This document shows, piece after piece, positions 44,000 through 57,100 of a stretch of 64,000 nt of DNA (the stretch's first letter is position 1; every line of letters starts with the position of its first letter). The notes under the pieces were generated by a model. The model searched no databases and had not been told where the DNA came from. It saw only the letters and a list, made by a program, of their open reading frames with translations. The DNA is taken from assembly GCA_037179385.1 (NCBI GenBank), contig CM074200.1:35033884-35097883 (forward strand), written 5' to 3'. Both the position numbers and the translations under genes were made by a program. The DNA is from Holothuria scabra (Eukaryota > Echinodermata > Holothuroidea > Aspidochirotida > Holothuriidae).

Positions 44000-44160
44000 G
44001 AAAAGTACAAAGTGTACCCCAAATAAAGATTCATAGGAAAATCTTCATGAATAGGGCTTCCATGTGCCATTGTTTGTACGAAAATTTTTGCGTGAATAGT
44101 GCTTCCACATGCCCATATTCGCACGAAAATTTTCGTGTGAATAGGCCCCACCTCACTAAA
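44000..44160. repeat. 53-bp minisatellite with CACGAAAATTTTCGTG core
   Basis: Three units carry GAATAGGGCTTCCATGTGCC-like text followed by TACGAAAATTTTTGCGTGAA or CACGAAAATTTTCGTG. The minus-strand reading yields a repeating peptide, which is a by-product. Confidence 0.65.
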
Positions 44161-44199
44161 TACTAGCCTAGAAAGTATGTTGGCCTAGCCTATAGTATG

Positions 44200-47114
44200 A
44201 TACGATATCAGCCTATGATAATGCACTGTACCTAATTTGCATTACACCAGTTTGGGGTTTCGTGAAATTTAAGAAATTACCACTAACTCAGCCTTTAGGC
44301 GTAATGTTAGGCTTGAGCCTAGTGTCTTCAGTTTTCAGTTACAACTCCAAAGGCTAGAAAGCCATCACAGAGTAAATTAAACAGGTATCAGTTACAAAAC
44401 CAACAAAGGAAACACAACAGAAGGAAAATTAAAGTGCTGCTGGTGCTCGATCCATTGATAAACAAGGACAAAACCACAAAACCAAAACCTCAAAGCAATT
44501 GCAAGAAGTAAAACCAAATCACAAGTACCCTATTTAAGAGCTGACTGAGTGAGAATTCATGTGCTTGTAGTACTGTACATCTTGTAGCTGCAGGTCCAAC
44601 CGAGGGGAAGGGCCCAGTTAGAGCTAGCAGCATGGAAAAAAACCAAATTATGGTGTAATTGGTTGGGGAATTGCAAAGGTAGGGTTAGCCTAGCCTAAAG
44701 TAGCCTAGTTATAAGTTCTAAGGCATAATTTAAGCTAAACTACCTGTATGCATACAGTACAGTTCCTCCCAAGTGACCCACATTTTGCAGATTTGGCCTG
44801 CATTTGAACACCCAATCTCTCTGGCCTGCCAAACACCTTGAAAAACCTGTATTTTGAATACCCATCCTGTAGATAGTTCCAGTTGCAAGTTTTTTCTCAA
44901 ACTCACTATTGGCCCTCCTTGTTTCCCATCTAGAGTGATTCAGTAGTTTTGCATAAATCTTATAATCATTCATACTTTGAGTTTTTAAGTAATTCCTCCG
45001 GGCTTTCCTCTTTGCTTTAACTTTATAGTCAGCAGTTATAAAAATACAAATACTTTTACAAACAACATTATGTGTATGTGACGGGACTCATTCAAACAAA
45101 TGATGCCGTCCAATTCACCAGCATTACAGGGGACTCCAAAGCAGACTTTAATCTCCTCTACTGTAAGTTAAAGAAAATCCTACAGTGGATGGTTGAAAAT
45201 CCATAGTTGAGTGTGTTTTGAAAAAATATGGAAGAGTGTTTGAAATAATTTTCCAAAATTTAAAAAAAAAATTAAGTGTCATTTTTGTCAACAATTTCAG
45301 GTGTCAAAAAGTCCACACTTTGGGACAATTTTGACTATTTTAACCAGTAAAGGATATATTCAAGTGTACAAATCTCCCTTTTGGCAGCTGTAGTAGACTT
45401 GTCATTTGGTACCTGTATCTTATTTTTCACACCTTATGGAAATGTGTCATATTTGAAAGAAATTTCACTCTACTTTTAAACAGTGTGTAATGGGGACACC
45501 AAAATTTCATGTCCTCATTACTCTAAACATGACATGTGCAAATTTTGTTTTTAAATGTTAAGCTAACCTGGAAACAGTCAAATACTGTGCAATATAAACC
45601 ACTGTTTGCAATGATAACATACAGTACAACAAGATGCATAAATGTTTCATTCAATTCTTGTTTTTCATCACCAACATAACTATGAAAGCAGCCTCAGGTT
45701 GGGGGGGGGGGGCACCCAAAATTCAAATGTTCATCAAAATAAAATACTTGGTTCAAGAGTCATGGAACTATATTTTCTGTTCTGTTAACCATCTGGGACT
45801 ATCTTTTCATGTAATTTAATTGACCCCAAAATTTAATGGTTTGTGTAAATGGTAGAGCAAAAAAATTTACCAGTTCATAATGCTCTGAAGGAGACACCAA
45901 AATACTGATAAAAAAGCCATAAAAGATGCTTCTTTTGATTTTTCCTTTTAGAAGTGTGCTAATTTCTGAATGAGTTTGAACCAATCCCTTTATCAGGAAA
46001 ATTTGTGCCACCTGGGAAAGACCACATTGGTTCATTGTTGAAAAGAACATTAGAAAACCAACATTACCGTACTACTGTAGGGGGACACCAAAAAGTTATG
46101 TTGGTCATGGCATTTTCTATCATCTTGCTAGGAAAGTTGGATGAAGCTGTAATAATGATATTTGGAAATAATCATTAGTGAGAACCCTACCATGATAAAT
46201 GAGCAAAACAATGCTCAGTTTGTGATAAATAATCTTTTCAAATGAAGCAAATTTGTATTTCTGTATGTCACAGCTGGTACCCTAAAATTGGGAGGGGGAG
46301 GGATTGAGACCCAAAAGCAAAAGAGAAATATTAAGGTTTAAAACACCCATGTTGGTAAGATATAATAAAATACTTTGAGTCAATGGTTTGTTGTATACTC
46401 TGTCTTTGAAATATAGCATTATAATGACAAAGTCAGTAAAAACCAATTGGACCCCTAGTTTATGGAAATACCCAGCTTCTTCTGTAAATTTACCTTCAAT
46501 TCCTTTATTGTTACTTGTCATGAATGATCTTTGTCCATCTGCAAACATGTTTTGAAGCAAAACCTATATCTCAGTGTTCTTATTGTTTCTTTTCCAAGTA
46601 CCTTTCATGATGTTTAAGGGCTTCATGATTGTATTTAAGGTAAACCAATCAGTTATTCTCAGTGAACTTTCCAGTTTAGAAAAGAAATATTGTCACATGA
46701 TCTTTTAGAACGAATGAAATAGCATAGTCTATGGATCTGTAGTTCAAATTGGGGTGAATGTCTTGCTCTTTAAACTTTTTCAACATCCAGTTCTAATGTA
46801 CAGTAGGTGATGTTGTTTTTAGAAATTTCAGAAAATGTTTAGAAGAGGATGGACTTGTATAATCTGACCTGACACAGACCTGGTGAGATTGTGTATCAGC
46901 ACCAGGCAGCATTCTCAATTTGATCTTTTGGTTCAAGAGAAGTGATTTGGACAATTCAGGAAATTAACTGTATTTCTGAAATGTAGAAACACTGCATGAC
47001 AAATTTATGGGATGCTGTGATGTTTTAAAAGTACTCACATTGGCTTATGTTATACTCAGATTTATCACGTTACTGTAAAATTTATCTTCTTGTTAATCTT
47101 AGTTTCAAGAATGT
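44200..47114. other. intergenic stretch without recognised genes
   Basis: No exon with splice sites and family motifs found. A G12 run lies near 45700. The phrase GGACACCAAAA recurs at 45494, 45891 and 46083. The first coding exon of the cysteinyl-tRNA synthetase gene may lie somewhere here but was not identified. Confidence 0.4.
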
Positions 47115-47715
47115 TTAACCCTCTACTGCCTATTGTATCACATCAGAAACACATAGAGAGCTCTACCCACACATCTTTACTGCTTCATGCGGAGCTTGAA
47201 ACTGCGAGTAGCTACCTGAAAATTCGGCCACAACAATGAGAGAAACAATAGACTGAGGTCAGGGGGTCAATAGCCCACGGAAGTCCATCTGGAACATGCC
47301 ATGTCCACTTTTCCGCCGACCCGGAGGCTTACAAACATGCCCTGATTGGAGCCGGGCACTGCAGGGTTAATCTGAAGTGTCTGCACCACATGACTGTGCA
47401 TGCATGCAGAGGCAGCACTGTCAGCTTTGCAGTAAACACACTCCAAAAGCTAAGAATAACCCTCTACAGCCCATTGTATCACATCTGATACAGACAGAAA
47501 GTGCTGCCCACACACGTCTTTACCGCTTCACGCCGAGCAAGAAACTGCAAGTAGCTGCCCTGAAAATTCGGCCAAAACAACGAGAGAAACAGTAGATTGA
47601 GGTCACAGGGTCAATAGCCTAGGGAAGCCCATACGGGACATGCTACGTCCCCTTTTCCGCTGACACCTGAGGCCTGCAAATATGCTGGGATTGGAGCCGG
47701 GTCCTGCAGGGTTAA
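47115..47715. mobile_element. two more piggyBac-like MITE copies, inverted
   Basis: Elements 47119-47367 and 47460-47711 are the reverse orientation of the 11.5-12.5 kb family: CCCTCTACTGCC at the left, CTGCAGGG at the right, and GAAAATTCGGCCACAACAA inside. Outer TTAA sites are at 47115-47118 and 47712-47715; the middle left site has drifted to ATAA. Starts are 341 bp apart. Confidence 0.75.
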
Positions 47716-47988
47716 TGTGATAATGAAAACTAATGTGGTGCCAGAAATTACTGTACATTATATCTGTTGAAAGTTTGGTGAGGTCTGAGGAAAAACAGAG
47801 TAAGTTTGTAAGGATTTTAGGAATAATGATCTTAGTTGACATTAATACTGTACATTTACCTGAAGTTGAAATGCCGCATGTACCAGGCAAGGGATGGGCT
47901 ACTTTACCTTGGTTAATGAAAACTTGTAATATTTTTTACAAAATAATCTTGTTTGGTTAAAATATTTTGTTGCATTTTTGTCTTCAAG

Positions 47989-48166
47989 GTTCCAAGAGAA
48001 GTCAGCCACCCTGGTGTGCACCTTGTGGTCAAGATGAACCTAAGCTTAGGCTGTACAATAGCTTGACAAGAAATAAAGAAGTGTTTGTTCCTCAGAGTGG
48101 GAAAAGAGTAAAATGGTACAGCTGTGGACCTACTGTCTATGACTCATCACATATGGGTCATGCTAG
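47989..48166 (+). CDS. CARS1: CARS exon with HIGH motif
   Basis: Acceptor TTTTGTCTTCAAG, donor GTAGGA, phase 1 to 2. Codes [20 protein letters not shown], then [21 protein letters not shown] at 48150-48161 binds ATP; the C of CGPT is the first zinc ligand in homologues. Confidence 0.93.
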
Positions 48167-51100
48167 GTAGGAAAATATTGAGAAAAAGTAGTTTTATAGT
48201 TTTGAAAGTCTTATTCACACATCACCTCCCTATTCACCCCTCTCACTGATGCCCATCACTTACTCTGACTATGTTAGTTAATACACCTTCAATTGCAAGT
48301 AATTATGAGATTTCAGGGTAAAAAAACTCAATACAGGGATTCTTGCATAAACTCAAAAAGGGGAGGGGGAGATTTATTTCTGCCAAATCCCAAATCCAAA
48401 TTGAAAGTGCCTTTGGCCAAAGAACTACAGCTGGGTGCAGTTAGCAAATGCTTGCTTCAAGGCCCCTATAAGGTACAATCTGAAGGGTTTTAATTTTGAA
48501 AGGCCATTATTTATGTAGGTTCAGACATTGCTGCAAAGGTATCATTGTATTCAATAAGAAACCAATATACTTACATTTTTTATCTTTATTGAAATTAGGA
48601 TTTTACCTTCATTCCTCACGAGAGGGAGTAACAAATTCCCTCTTGAAAAAAACATTGCAATGAAGGATACAAAAGGCCTGGAAGCTATTGTCTGTGCTTC
48701 CAATGTTGACACAGTATTAGCAAAATTACTTCATGTAATTGTGGTTATACCTAAACTAATTTTTAACAGTTAGTACAGCATACAAAGCTGATCATAGTTC
48801 TGTTGTTGCTCAAATTACTTGTTTGTGATATGTAAAAACTTTCAAAATGTTCAAGTGTAGATGAAAGAGATCAAAAAAAAAGTCACACATTTACTTGATT
48901 CCTTTAGCCAGTAAAACTAAGCATGTTTTATTCAATCTAACTCCTAACGTACTAACTGACAAAGTAGAAGGTTTCAAAAACTTAATTTGTAAAATTACTT
49001 GCCAAGCAAACTGCTTTGAGGCAGGACTTTGTTAAATTTAGTTGACTATGTTGGGGTGAAGAGAGAAACGAATCACCTTGAAATCTTCTTACCATAATGG
49101 TGCCATTGCATGTACTGTTAAGTAGTATTGTGCAAGGAACTTTAAAATGATGTACTGTTATAAAACTATTTAAGTTTCGTGCCTTAACATTTAAAAACAA
49201 AGTTGGAAGAGTTTGATTTTTTTTTTCAAAGGTCTTACATTTCATTTGATATTTTGAGGAGAGTGTTGACCAACTACTTCAATTATGATGTATTCTACGT
49301 CATGAATGTCACAGATATTGATGATAAAATCATCAAACGTGCTCGTACAAATCATCTACTTTCAAAGTACTCCGAAGAATTGGCCAGCCCTGATCAGGTT
49401 TCAGCTGACATGGATGAAGCTTTAAAGGTTAGTACAGTTGAGCTGTCTTGCTATACTGACGGGACTTTATTAAATATAGGTTTGAGTCATTTTAGGTTTC
49501 GGTTTGATATTGATTTGATATTCTCCCTCCCACAATTACCCTTCTCCCTAGCCCACCAAAATAGGAAGAATATATTCATTTGTTATCTCATAAATGTAAC
49601 AGCTGAGGTGCAGTAATTAGATCAAAGTTACAGGTGTTGTTGTTTGAGCGAAACAGTGGTCACTGCAAGGAATTCGTTTCAGATTCCAATCCCATTTCTA
49701 TCAATCTTATTAAGATCTCCTCCATGTCTGGTTGGTAAGAGCTAAACATTTGCCAACCAGTGTAAATATATGGTTTGCATGAAAATGAATTATAAGCTGA
49801 TTTATTCATAATATCACATCCACAGGCATTTTCTGTCAGACACACATGGTCCAATGGAAGCTGTCTTTCAACTTGACACAGATCTCAAAAGATTACTATA
49901 AATTTAACTTTCATAGTCCTGTGGCACAAATCATGCAGAAGGCTTTAACGAAGACTCACAAAAATTGTATTGGAATCTGATCCCAATTCAGTGCAGTGTG
50001 ATCTCTGCCTAATACATAGAGGATGTCTACGTTACAGTATTCAAATTTCTTTGTCATGACTGTTTAAGAGCATATATACTCTTAGTTACTGTGAAAGAAA
50101 AGAGGCAAAGATGTTTTTTTTAATGCCATGAAACATGCTCTTTGATTTTATTTTATATTTCCCTACATGTAAAAGATTTTAAAAGCAGTTTTTCTTTGAC
50201 CTTGACAGCTCTTTGAGGCAAAGATAGCTGCTGAAACAAACAATGAAAAGCTTGAAATGTACAAGAGATTTCTCACCAAGTCAAAAGCATGCCAGGATAA
50301 CTTGAAGAGTGCCATCACTACAGCAAAACCAGAGAGTGAGATCAAGGAACTAATGAAGGTGAGTTTAAAAGTAAATTCATGTCCATTGCAAAGAGGTACC
50401 TGTATTTCTTGACAGCTACTGTAAAATCATAAATTGCAATCCTTGGAGAGGTGTCTAGAGGGTAAGAAACATATTTGACTTTGAATTTTTAGTTGTGACC
50501 CAGGTTAGTTAGTTAGTCAGTACGTAAGATGGAGTTTAACGGCCCAGTTTCCAACCTGTTGGTTCAAGTTGAGCTGGCCATAGCCTTTTTTCCAGTTGTG
50601 GCTCACTGGTTTATTTTCCCTACTCCATTGCTTATGTGGAGCATCATGCACAATGGCAGTAGGTTCCATTTTTAGAGTCTTTGGTATGACTGGACTTGGG
50701 GAAAGAACCGGGCCTTCCACGTGAGAGGTGGATGCTCTACAGCTAGACCAAACAGGTGGTCTGAGTGTGACCCAGGAACCACAGATATGACACAGCCATA
50801 TTTGCTGAGACTAATTGCAACTTAATAGTATTACTCAATCTTGATCTTTAAACTTTGTTTGGTTTCTTCAGAATTTAGTAAAGGAAGGGAAGGATCCATT
50901 AGCTGATTGGTTGGATGTTACAAGAGGAAGTGAGGTCACAGATAAAGCAATCTTCTCAGCACTTACAAGGCATTTTGAGGAGGAATATCACAAAGATATG
51001 GCTTCCCTCAATGTAAGTATTAACCATCTCCATCCTCAGATCTCCCTCTCTATTTCAACTCCCGTTGCTTCTGTTACACCTATCACTTCTTTACAATCAA

Positions 51101-54100
51101 TGTATGCTTCTATTTTCCCACCACCTTCAATCTGTGTCTCTACTCTTTGTGTCTGTATGAATTTCTCTTCCCTTTCATCACTCCCCCTCTCCTCTCTCCC
51201 TAATTCTCTTTTCTTTCCCTGATCCTTCCTCTCTCTATCCATGATGCATTCTTTAGTATTTATCAGGGTAGGAAACAGGTAAGGGAAGAGCATGGCACTC
51301 AATTATGGAAGACTGACACTTCATCTTGGGAATATTCCAACTTCATTGCAGAGCATTAAAATTGTCTCTCATGGTGAATCATGTTCCTGATGGGCTTCAT
51401 TAAAATCCTGTTTACAGCTTTTTTTTTTTGATAAAAACCCCCATTTTTCCCAAAGTTTCTCAACAAAGACACCTATATTTTTTAATTGTATGTTTAAAGA
51501 ATTACCAAATTTCTTCATAAAAAACACTAAAGAAGGTGTACCATTAACACTTCTAAGCAGCCCTTGATTTTTTGTCTTTTTTTTGGTGGGGGTGGGTGGG
51601 GTGGGGAGACCTCTTTTCACTAGCACTAGCTCCACTGTTTGGTAGCTTGAACCACTCTTTGGGCAAATGTTGTCACAACCCTCAAGGAGGATACTGTATA
51701 AGGTCACCTCAAACCATTTAATTTGACATCAATTTGTGCTTAGAAAAGCATCTTGGTGTCAATGCATCTGAAGCGTACAGATTAGCCAAGTAACCCTGTT
51801 GAGCAGGTTCAATAGTCCATTTTAAATCATGGAATTCATGATGAGACATAAGTTAGAATTAAGAGAAAAAAGGTACAAAAATCTTACTTACATCTTTTTG
51901 TTTTCCTGTGTTTACAGAAAATAACAAACAATTTCACATTTTGAAACAAGCTTTGTAGTCATGGTTTTCTTTTTCATGAGGTTTGCCAAATTTGAGCTTA
52001 AAAATATTCTTTTCTATGTGAGTAATTTGGTGCTTTTTATGCTTAACAGGTGCTTCCTGCCGATGTTTTAACTAGAGTCAGTGAATATGTTCCTGAAGTG
52101 ATTGAATTTATCCAAAAGATCATAAAAAATGGATATGGGTAAGATTTATCCTTTTGTTCATGCTTTATCCTTTGTAGTTTGCAAGGTGGTCTCTGTGGAA
52201 TTAAATCAGCTTCTTGATAGACTTTTGGTAAAATTGATCGAAGGTCAAAAAAAATTGTTATAATGGAATGTGCAATTGCACATCATCTTTCACCGCAAGT
52301 CACTGTAAGATGTGCCATTTTTTTGCCAGATACTAGATAAAGAATGGTCACTATTAGGTAAATGCATCACAGTTTGATAGAACAACACACCTTTTTTTTC
52401 TCAAGAAGTGTGATTTGTAGAACACTTGGAACATCTTGAACTCAAACTTCAAAGCCTGTGAAGTCCGTTCAGGTGTTCCTGTTAACTATGACACTTAGAA
52501 TTGATTTGCTACACATCCATGTGTAATGGAGTACTTGTTAGACATTGATGTGAATATATTTCTTTGTGACTGCTATTTCCATCAATTTATCCTTTCAGTC
52601 TTTTGGGACTGATCTTATCTTACTGCCTTTGTGCTGAAATTTAATACTCGGATTTTTGTGAATCAATATGAACATTTTCTTTAGATCACTTTCTTAAGAT
52701 CATTTTCTTAAAATCATTCCATGAGATAATTACTGTTGCATGATAATTTGCCTGTGGAAGTTTGAACAAACCACTCAATTTCACCTTAGTGATATGCATG
52801 TACAAAATTTATGCCTTTTGTATCCTCCAACCAACAGATACGAGGCTAATGGATCTGTCTATTTTATGACATCAAAGTTTGACTCAGAGAAGAACCACAG
52901 TTATGCTAAACTTGTTCCCGAAGCATTTGGCGATGAAGCTGCCCTCAAAGAGGGGGAAGGGGACCTTAGTATATCTCAGGACCAACTGAGTGAAAAGAAA
53001 TCTCCTAATGATTTTGCCCTTTGGAAAGCAGCTAAGCCTGGTGAACCTACTTGGGATTCGCCCTGGGGAAAAGTGAGTCTTTACAAAATTGTTTTGATCC
53101 TAGTTTGTGAAAGTTTGAAAATTTTTGTAACACATCAGTATGCATTGTGAATGGATCATTAAAATTGTGTGTTTTAAATGTGACTCAAAGTTTCTCTGTT
53201 GTTATATTTCTCAGGGTCGTCCAGGCTGGCATATAGAATGTTCTGTAATGGCTAGTTGTCTTTTAGGAGAATCCATGGATATTCACACAGGTGGGGTGGA
53301 CTTAAAATTTCCTCATCATGACAATGAACTAGCCCAGTCAGAGGTAAGGTTTGAATAAGGCTAATGTATATGGCAGTTGTAAGACTTAAAGGCAGTCATT
53401 CCTCACCCTAAACTACAGTTTCAGTATACATATATCAAAACTCTCAATTGGTACAGCTCTTTGATTGGCATCACATTCAAACAATGCATCACAGCTAAAT
53501 TACACAGCATGGGCACTGAGAGTGTCTTGATTACACATTATGGACTTGTATGGCCACTGGGACAAGCCATGAAGCAATAAACTAGGATTGTGTCTGGATT
53601 AAGATGAGTTTTAGATTAATGTGGGAGGGGCTAGAAGTAAGTAGGTTGGGAGAATTGGAACTGTTTGGGATGATGAACATATGCCTTTAACTTGTATACT
53701 ATACATTCATTGTCATATATACAGGTTTAGTGTTCTATGGAAGGGATTTTGCAGAGACAAGATTCATTAACTTCTAAATATGCAGAAAATTTTTCTCTTA
53801 GAAGAGGTGAAAGCTGCATCTCAATAGAATATACAGTAGTATCAGAAAGGTATTAATTTTCATTGTAATTCAATTTTCTTGAGACCTAATGCACTTAGAG
53901 AAATCAGTGGTGTCATTGTGATACATTAATTTGACACTGCATTCAATTTATTTATAATTTTTATGCCCTCTCAGGGAATATTAAAGCAACGTTGTTTGCT
54001 CTCCTCCACTTACTGTGAATGGTAATGGAAGATCTAAAGGAAAAGATAGTCAAACATTTTCAAATTTCAAGGACAAACAGGACATTCAATTATTAAGAAA

Positions 54101-57100
54101 AACAAAAGGAATCTGAGACAATGTGCCCACATTACATAACTTTCTATATTTTTGTTGAAAAGGGGAGGTATGGCTAAAAAACAAAAAAAAAAACAATCTT
54201 TAAAATGAAATCTCTTGACTTATGAAAAGGTTTTGTGACAGGGTTGGAGACAATTGTCTTCAACACTTTTCTTAGTCTTTCTTATGATATGTGGGAAAAG
54301 GAACTGGAAGATGCCTTTAGTATGCATATATTAACTAAATTTGTAAAAGATTAAAATAAATGTTTCAGATAAGTTTATTGCCGAACAAGTTGACATTAAA
54401 GTTACTATTTCATAAAATGTCTTTTGGTAATGTTACCTTGTATGGTGCACTCTCCATAAGGGAGCATACCACAATTAATTCCTCCATTGACTTACACACT
54501 AAATCCAAAAAGTAAACGGGCCTCTAAAAGCTTGTCCAAGTTTTCACCAGGGTCAAGCTACCCCTCATATGAAAGCTGACAAGTTGGCCATTCATGGCAC
54601 TTTCAATTTACTATATCATGACTGAAGATTTTTTGCTATTTCACCTCAAAGTTCAAACCATCTTTTCTGAGCCTTGTTTTTCAGCCATCTTGAATCAGAA
54701 CTGAAATTTCTTCTCATCTATTTATTCATATCTAATTTGTATTGCCTACACACTTGACAACATCCTGGTTCAAGCCTTTGTATTACCGATTGGCCCTTTA
54801 TCTCACAGTAAGACTCTGGTGGCAGACCTACGAAACATGAAATTAACTAAGTACAGTAAACTGCACATGTACTCTACTTTAATGCAAAATACTACACTTT
54901 CTAAATAAACTTCAGACTAAATATCATGTTCCTTATTTGTCATTTTTAGCAAAGTCAGTTTCTCAAATTTTACTTGTTATATAAATTTGTTTTCCAAAAC
55001 GTGATTGCTAAGTGAATTTTTTCAATTCAGTACCTGTCGCTAGTAACCATTGCTATGTAAAAGGCAAATTCTCACCCCAAACAATTTCATTTCTTCCAAT
55101 TCATTTACTTCTGGCTCCTCTCACAGCCTGTTAATGAACAACTCTTCCTTGTACAGGCATAGCCCTATTTAATGACTTCAGGGCATATCCTGGCCAACAT
55201 ACAAGACCCTAATGTGTCATCAGAATTAAGAATGGTCTCAGTTCATGCTGTGTCAGTTCGTTAGTTATTATTAATTGACTCACCAACACTGCTGTCTTGT
55301 AGTGTCAACTAGATAAAAAGGCCAATTCGAAATGTGGTAAAAAATACCGTTCAAGTTCAGTCTGAACTCTGGAAATATGGTGCAAGTCCTTCCCTATAGT
55401 GACCTCTTACAACAGACTAGAAATACCATGGACATATCATTCAAATCCCCAGCCCAAAACATGATGTGTAGTATAAGCTTAATTGCATTTTTTGAATTTG
55501 ATGTTAATCATAAAGCAATCACCAATTGAGAATTTTTTTTTTTTTTACCCTCCATCAAAAATGTAGTTTGGTATGATGACTGTATGTCTTTAAGTGTTGG
55601 ATCAATGTATTTTAAAACCCACAGGCCTATTACAGCAACGACCATTGGGTGCGGTACTTTCTTCACTCTGGTCACCTGACCATTGAGGGTTGCAAGATGT
55701 CTAAGTCTCTAAAGAATTTTATCACAATTCAGGATGCTTTGAAGACATATAGTTCCCGACAAATACGATTCATGTTCCTGCTTCACTCATGGAAAGACAC
55801 CATGGATTATTCCGCCAGCACGATGGAATCTGCGTTGCAGTATGAAAAAATGGTCAATGTGAGTATCTTACACAGAATTTTTCTTCTGTTTTTTATTCAT
55901 GTTTCTAGTTTCTACGGAAAATTGACATATTAATTTTAGCATCACATGCCACAAGTGCATTAACTGTTTGTGTAAGATGTTATTGTAAGTAGGTTCCTCT
56001 TGGTTCTCACTGCTGGCTACAAAACAACAGAGAAGCATTAACTCTGGTCTTGGAATGGCATGCTAACTCATGGTGACAAACTATTACATTAAAAGTGGCT
56101 CATTGACTTGGTTATTGAAATTCAACAAATTTTTCCAAACTTGTAAAGTTTTCTTCACATATCAATGACAAATGGTCAAACTTAGACAATCCCCATATTC
56201 TAAATACAAATATCTGTTTATGAGTGAGTAAATAATAGTTCAATTTGGGTTTCAAAAATTCGTGACCAGACACTTTTTCAAATTATGCACAAAACCGTTA
56301 CAAGTCTGGACACAACAAAACTCAAAATTTTCACTTTTTCTGTAACTATTGGATATGAAAATTGACTTGCTATGCTAACTGTAAGCATTGCCATGTGGTA
56401 GTGAACCTTAAACACACTCATTAAGGTATGGATATCAACTCAATGAGCCTCTTTAAGAACATTTCATACTCTGCACTTGCACAATTGTATTCATTACACC
56501 AGGTCTATGGACTGCCAAAAGGATCAAAATACAGCACATGTTTGACTCCCACTACAAGGTGTGTGAAAAATGTAACAGATATTGCAGTCATTAAAGGGTG
56601 GTAAGGGGGCGGGAGGGGGGGAGGTGTGTTGAAATTTTCTTTACCAATACATGTTGCTTTAAGACTGACCTGACATCACTTCATATATCACAGGAATTCT
56701 TCCTGAATGTTAAAGACATCCTTCGAGATTTACCATCTAAGGGGAGTGAGGCTTTCAAAAAATGGAGTCAACTGGAAGTGGACTTAAATAATCAGTAAGT
56801 TGCTTTACATGCTTTGTTTTCATAGTCAGCATAGACATCATAGGGCATGAGGTGTGTCAAAGAATTTTTCCGCTTCTCCTGTTGAGTCTCAAAAAAATGT
56901 CCATCTGAGGTCAACCTGTGACTATGGCTAATGCCACTAGAGGTCATGCCAAAAAAGCAAAATTTCCCAAGAATTCCAAAGATCAGCAAGGAAAAGCTAA
57001 GCATTTGGGGTTTCTGGTTGTTACTAGTAATTTATTAAAGTCAGGGAGAATACCCTTGTTTATGTGGAATTACATCTTCAGTTAGTTAGTTAGATAGAGT

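Noticed and set aside
43951..44151. Minus-strand frame with a repeating IHxKIFV peptide
   Set aside because: The repetition comes from the 53-bp minisatellite with palindromes, not from a protein repeat.
45084..45154. ATG followed by MPSNSPALQGTPKQT and a GTAAGT donor, considered as CARS first exon
   Set aside because: It ends in phase 0 whereas the CARS exon at 47989 needs phase 1; joining them shifts the synthetase out of frame.
22884..50760. Box A and box B motifs considered as tRNA genes
   Set aside because: No complete cloverleaf, and the motifs head a dispersed SINE body shared among copies.
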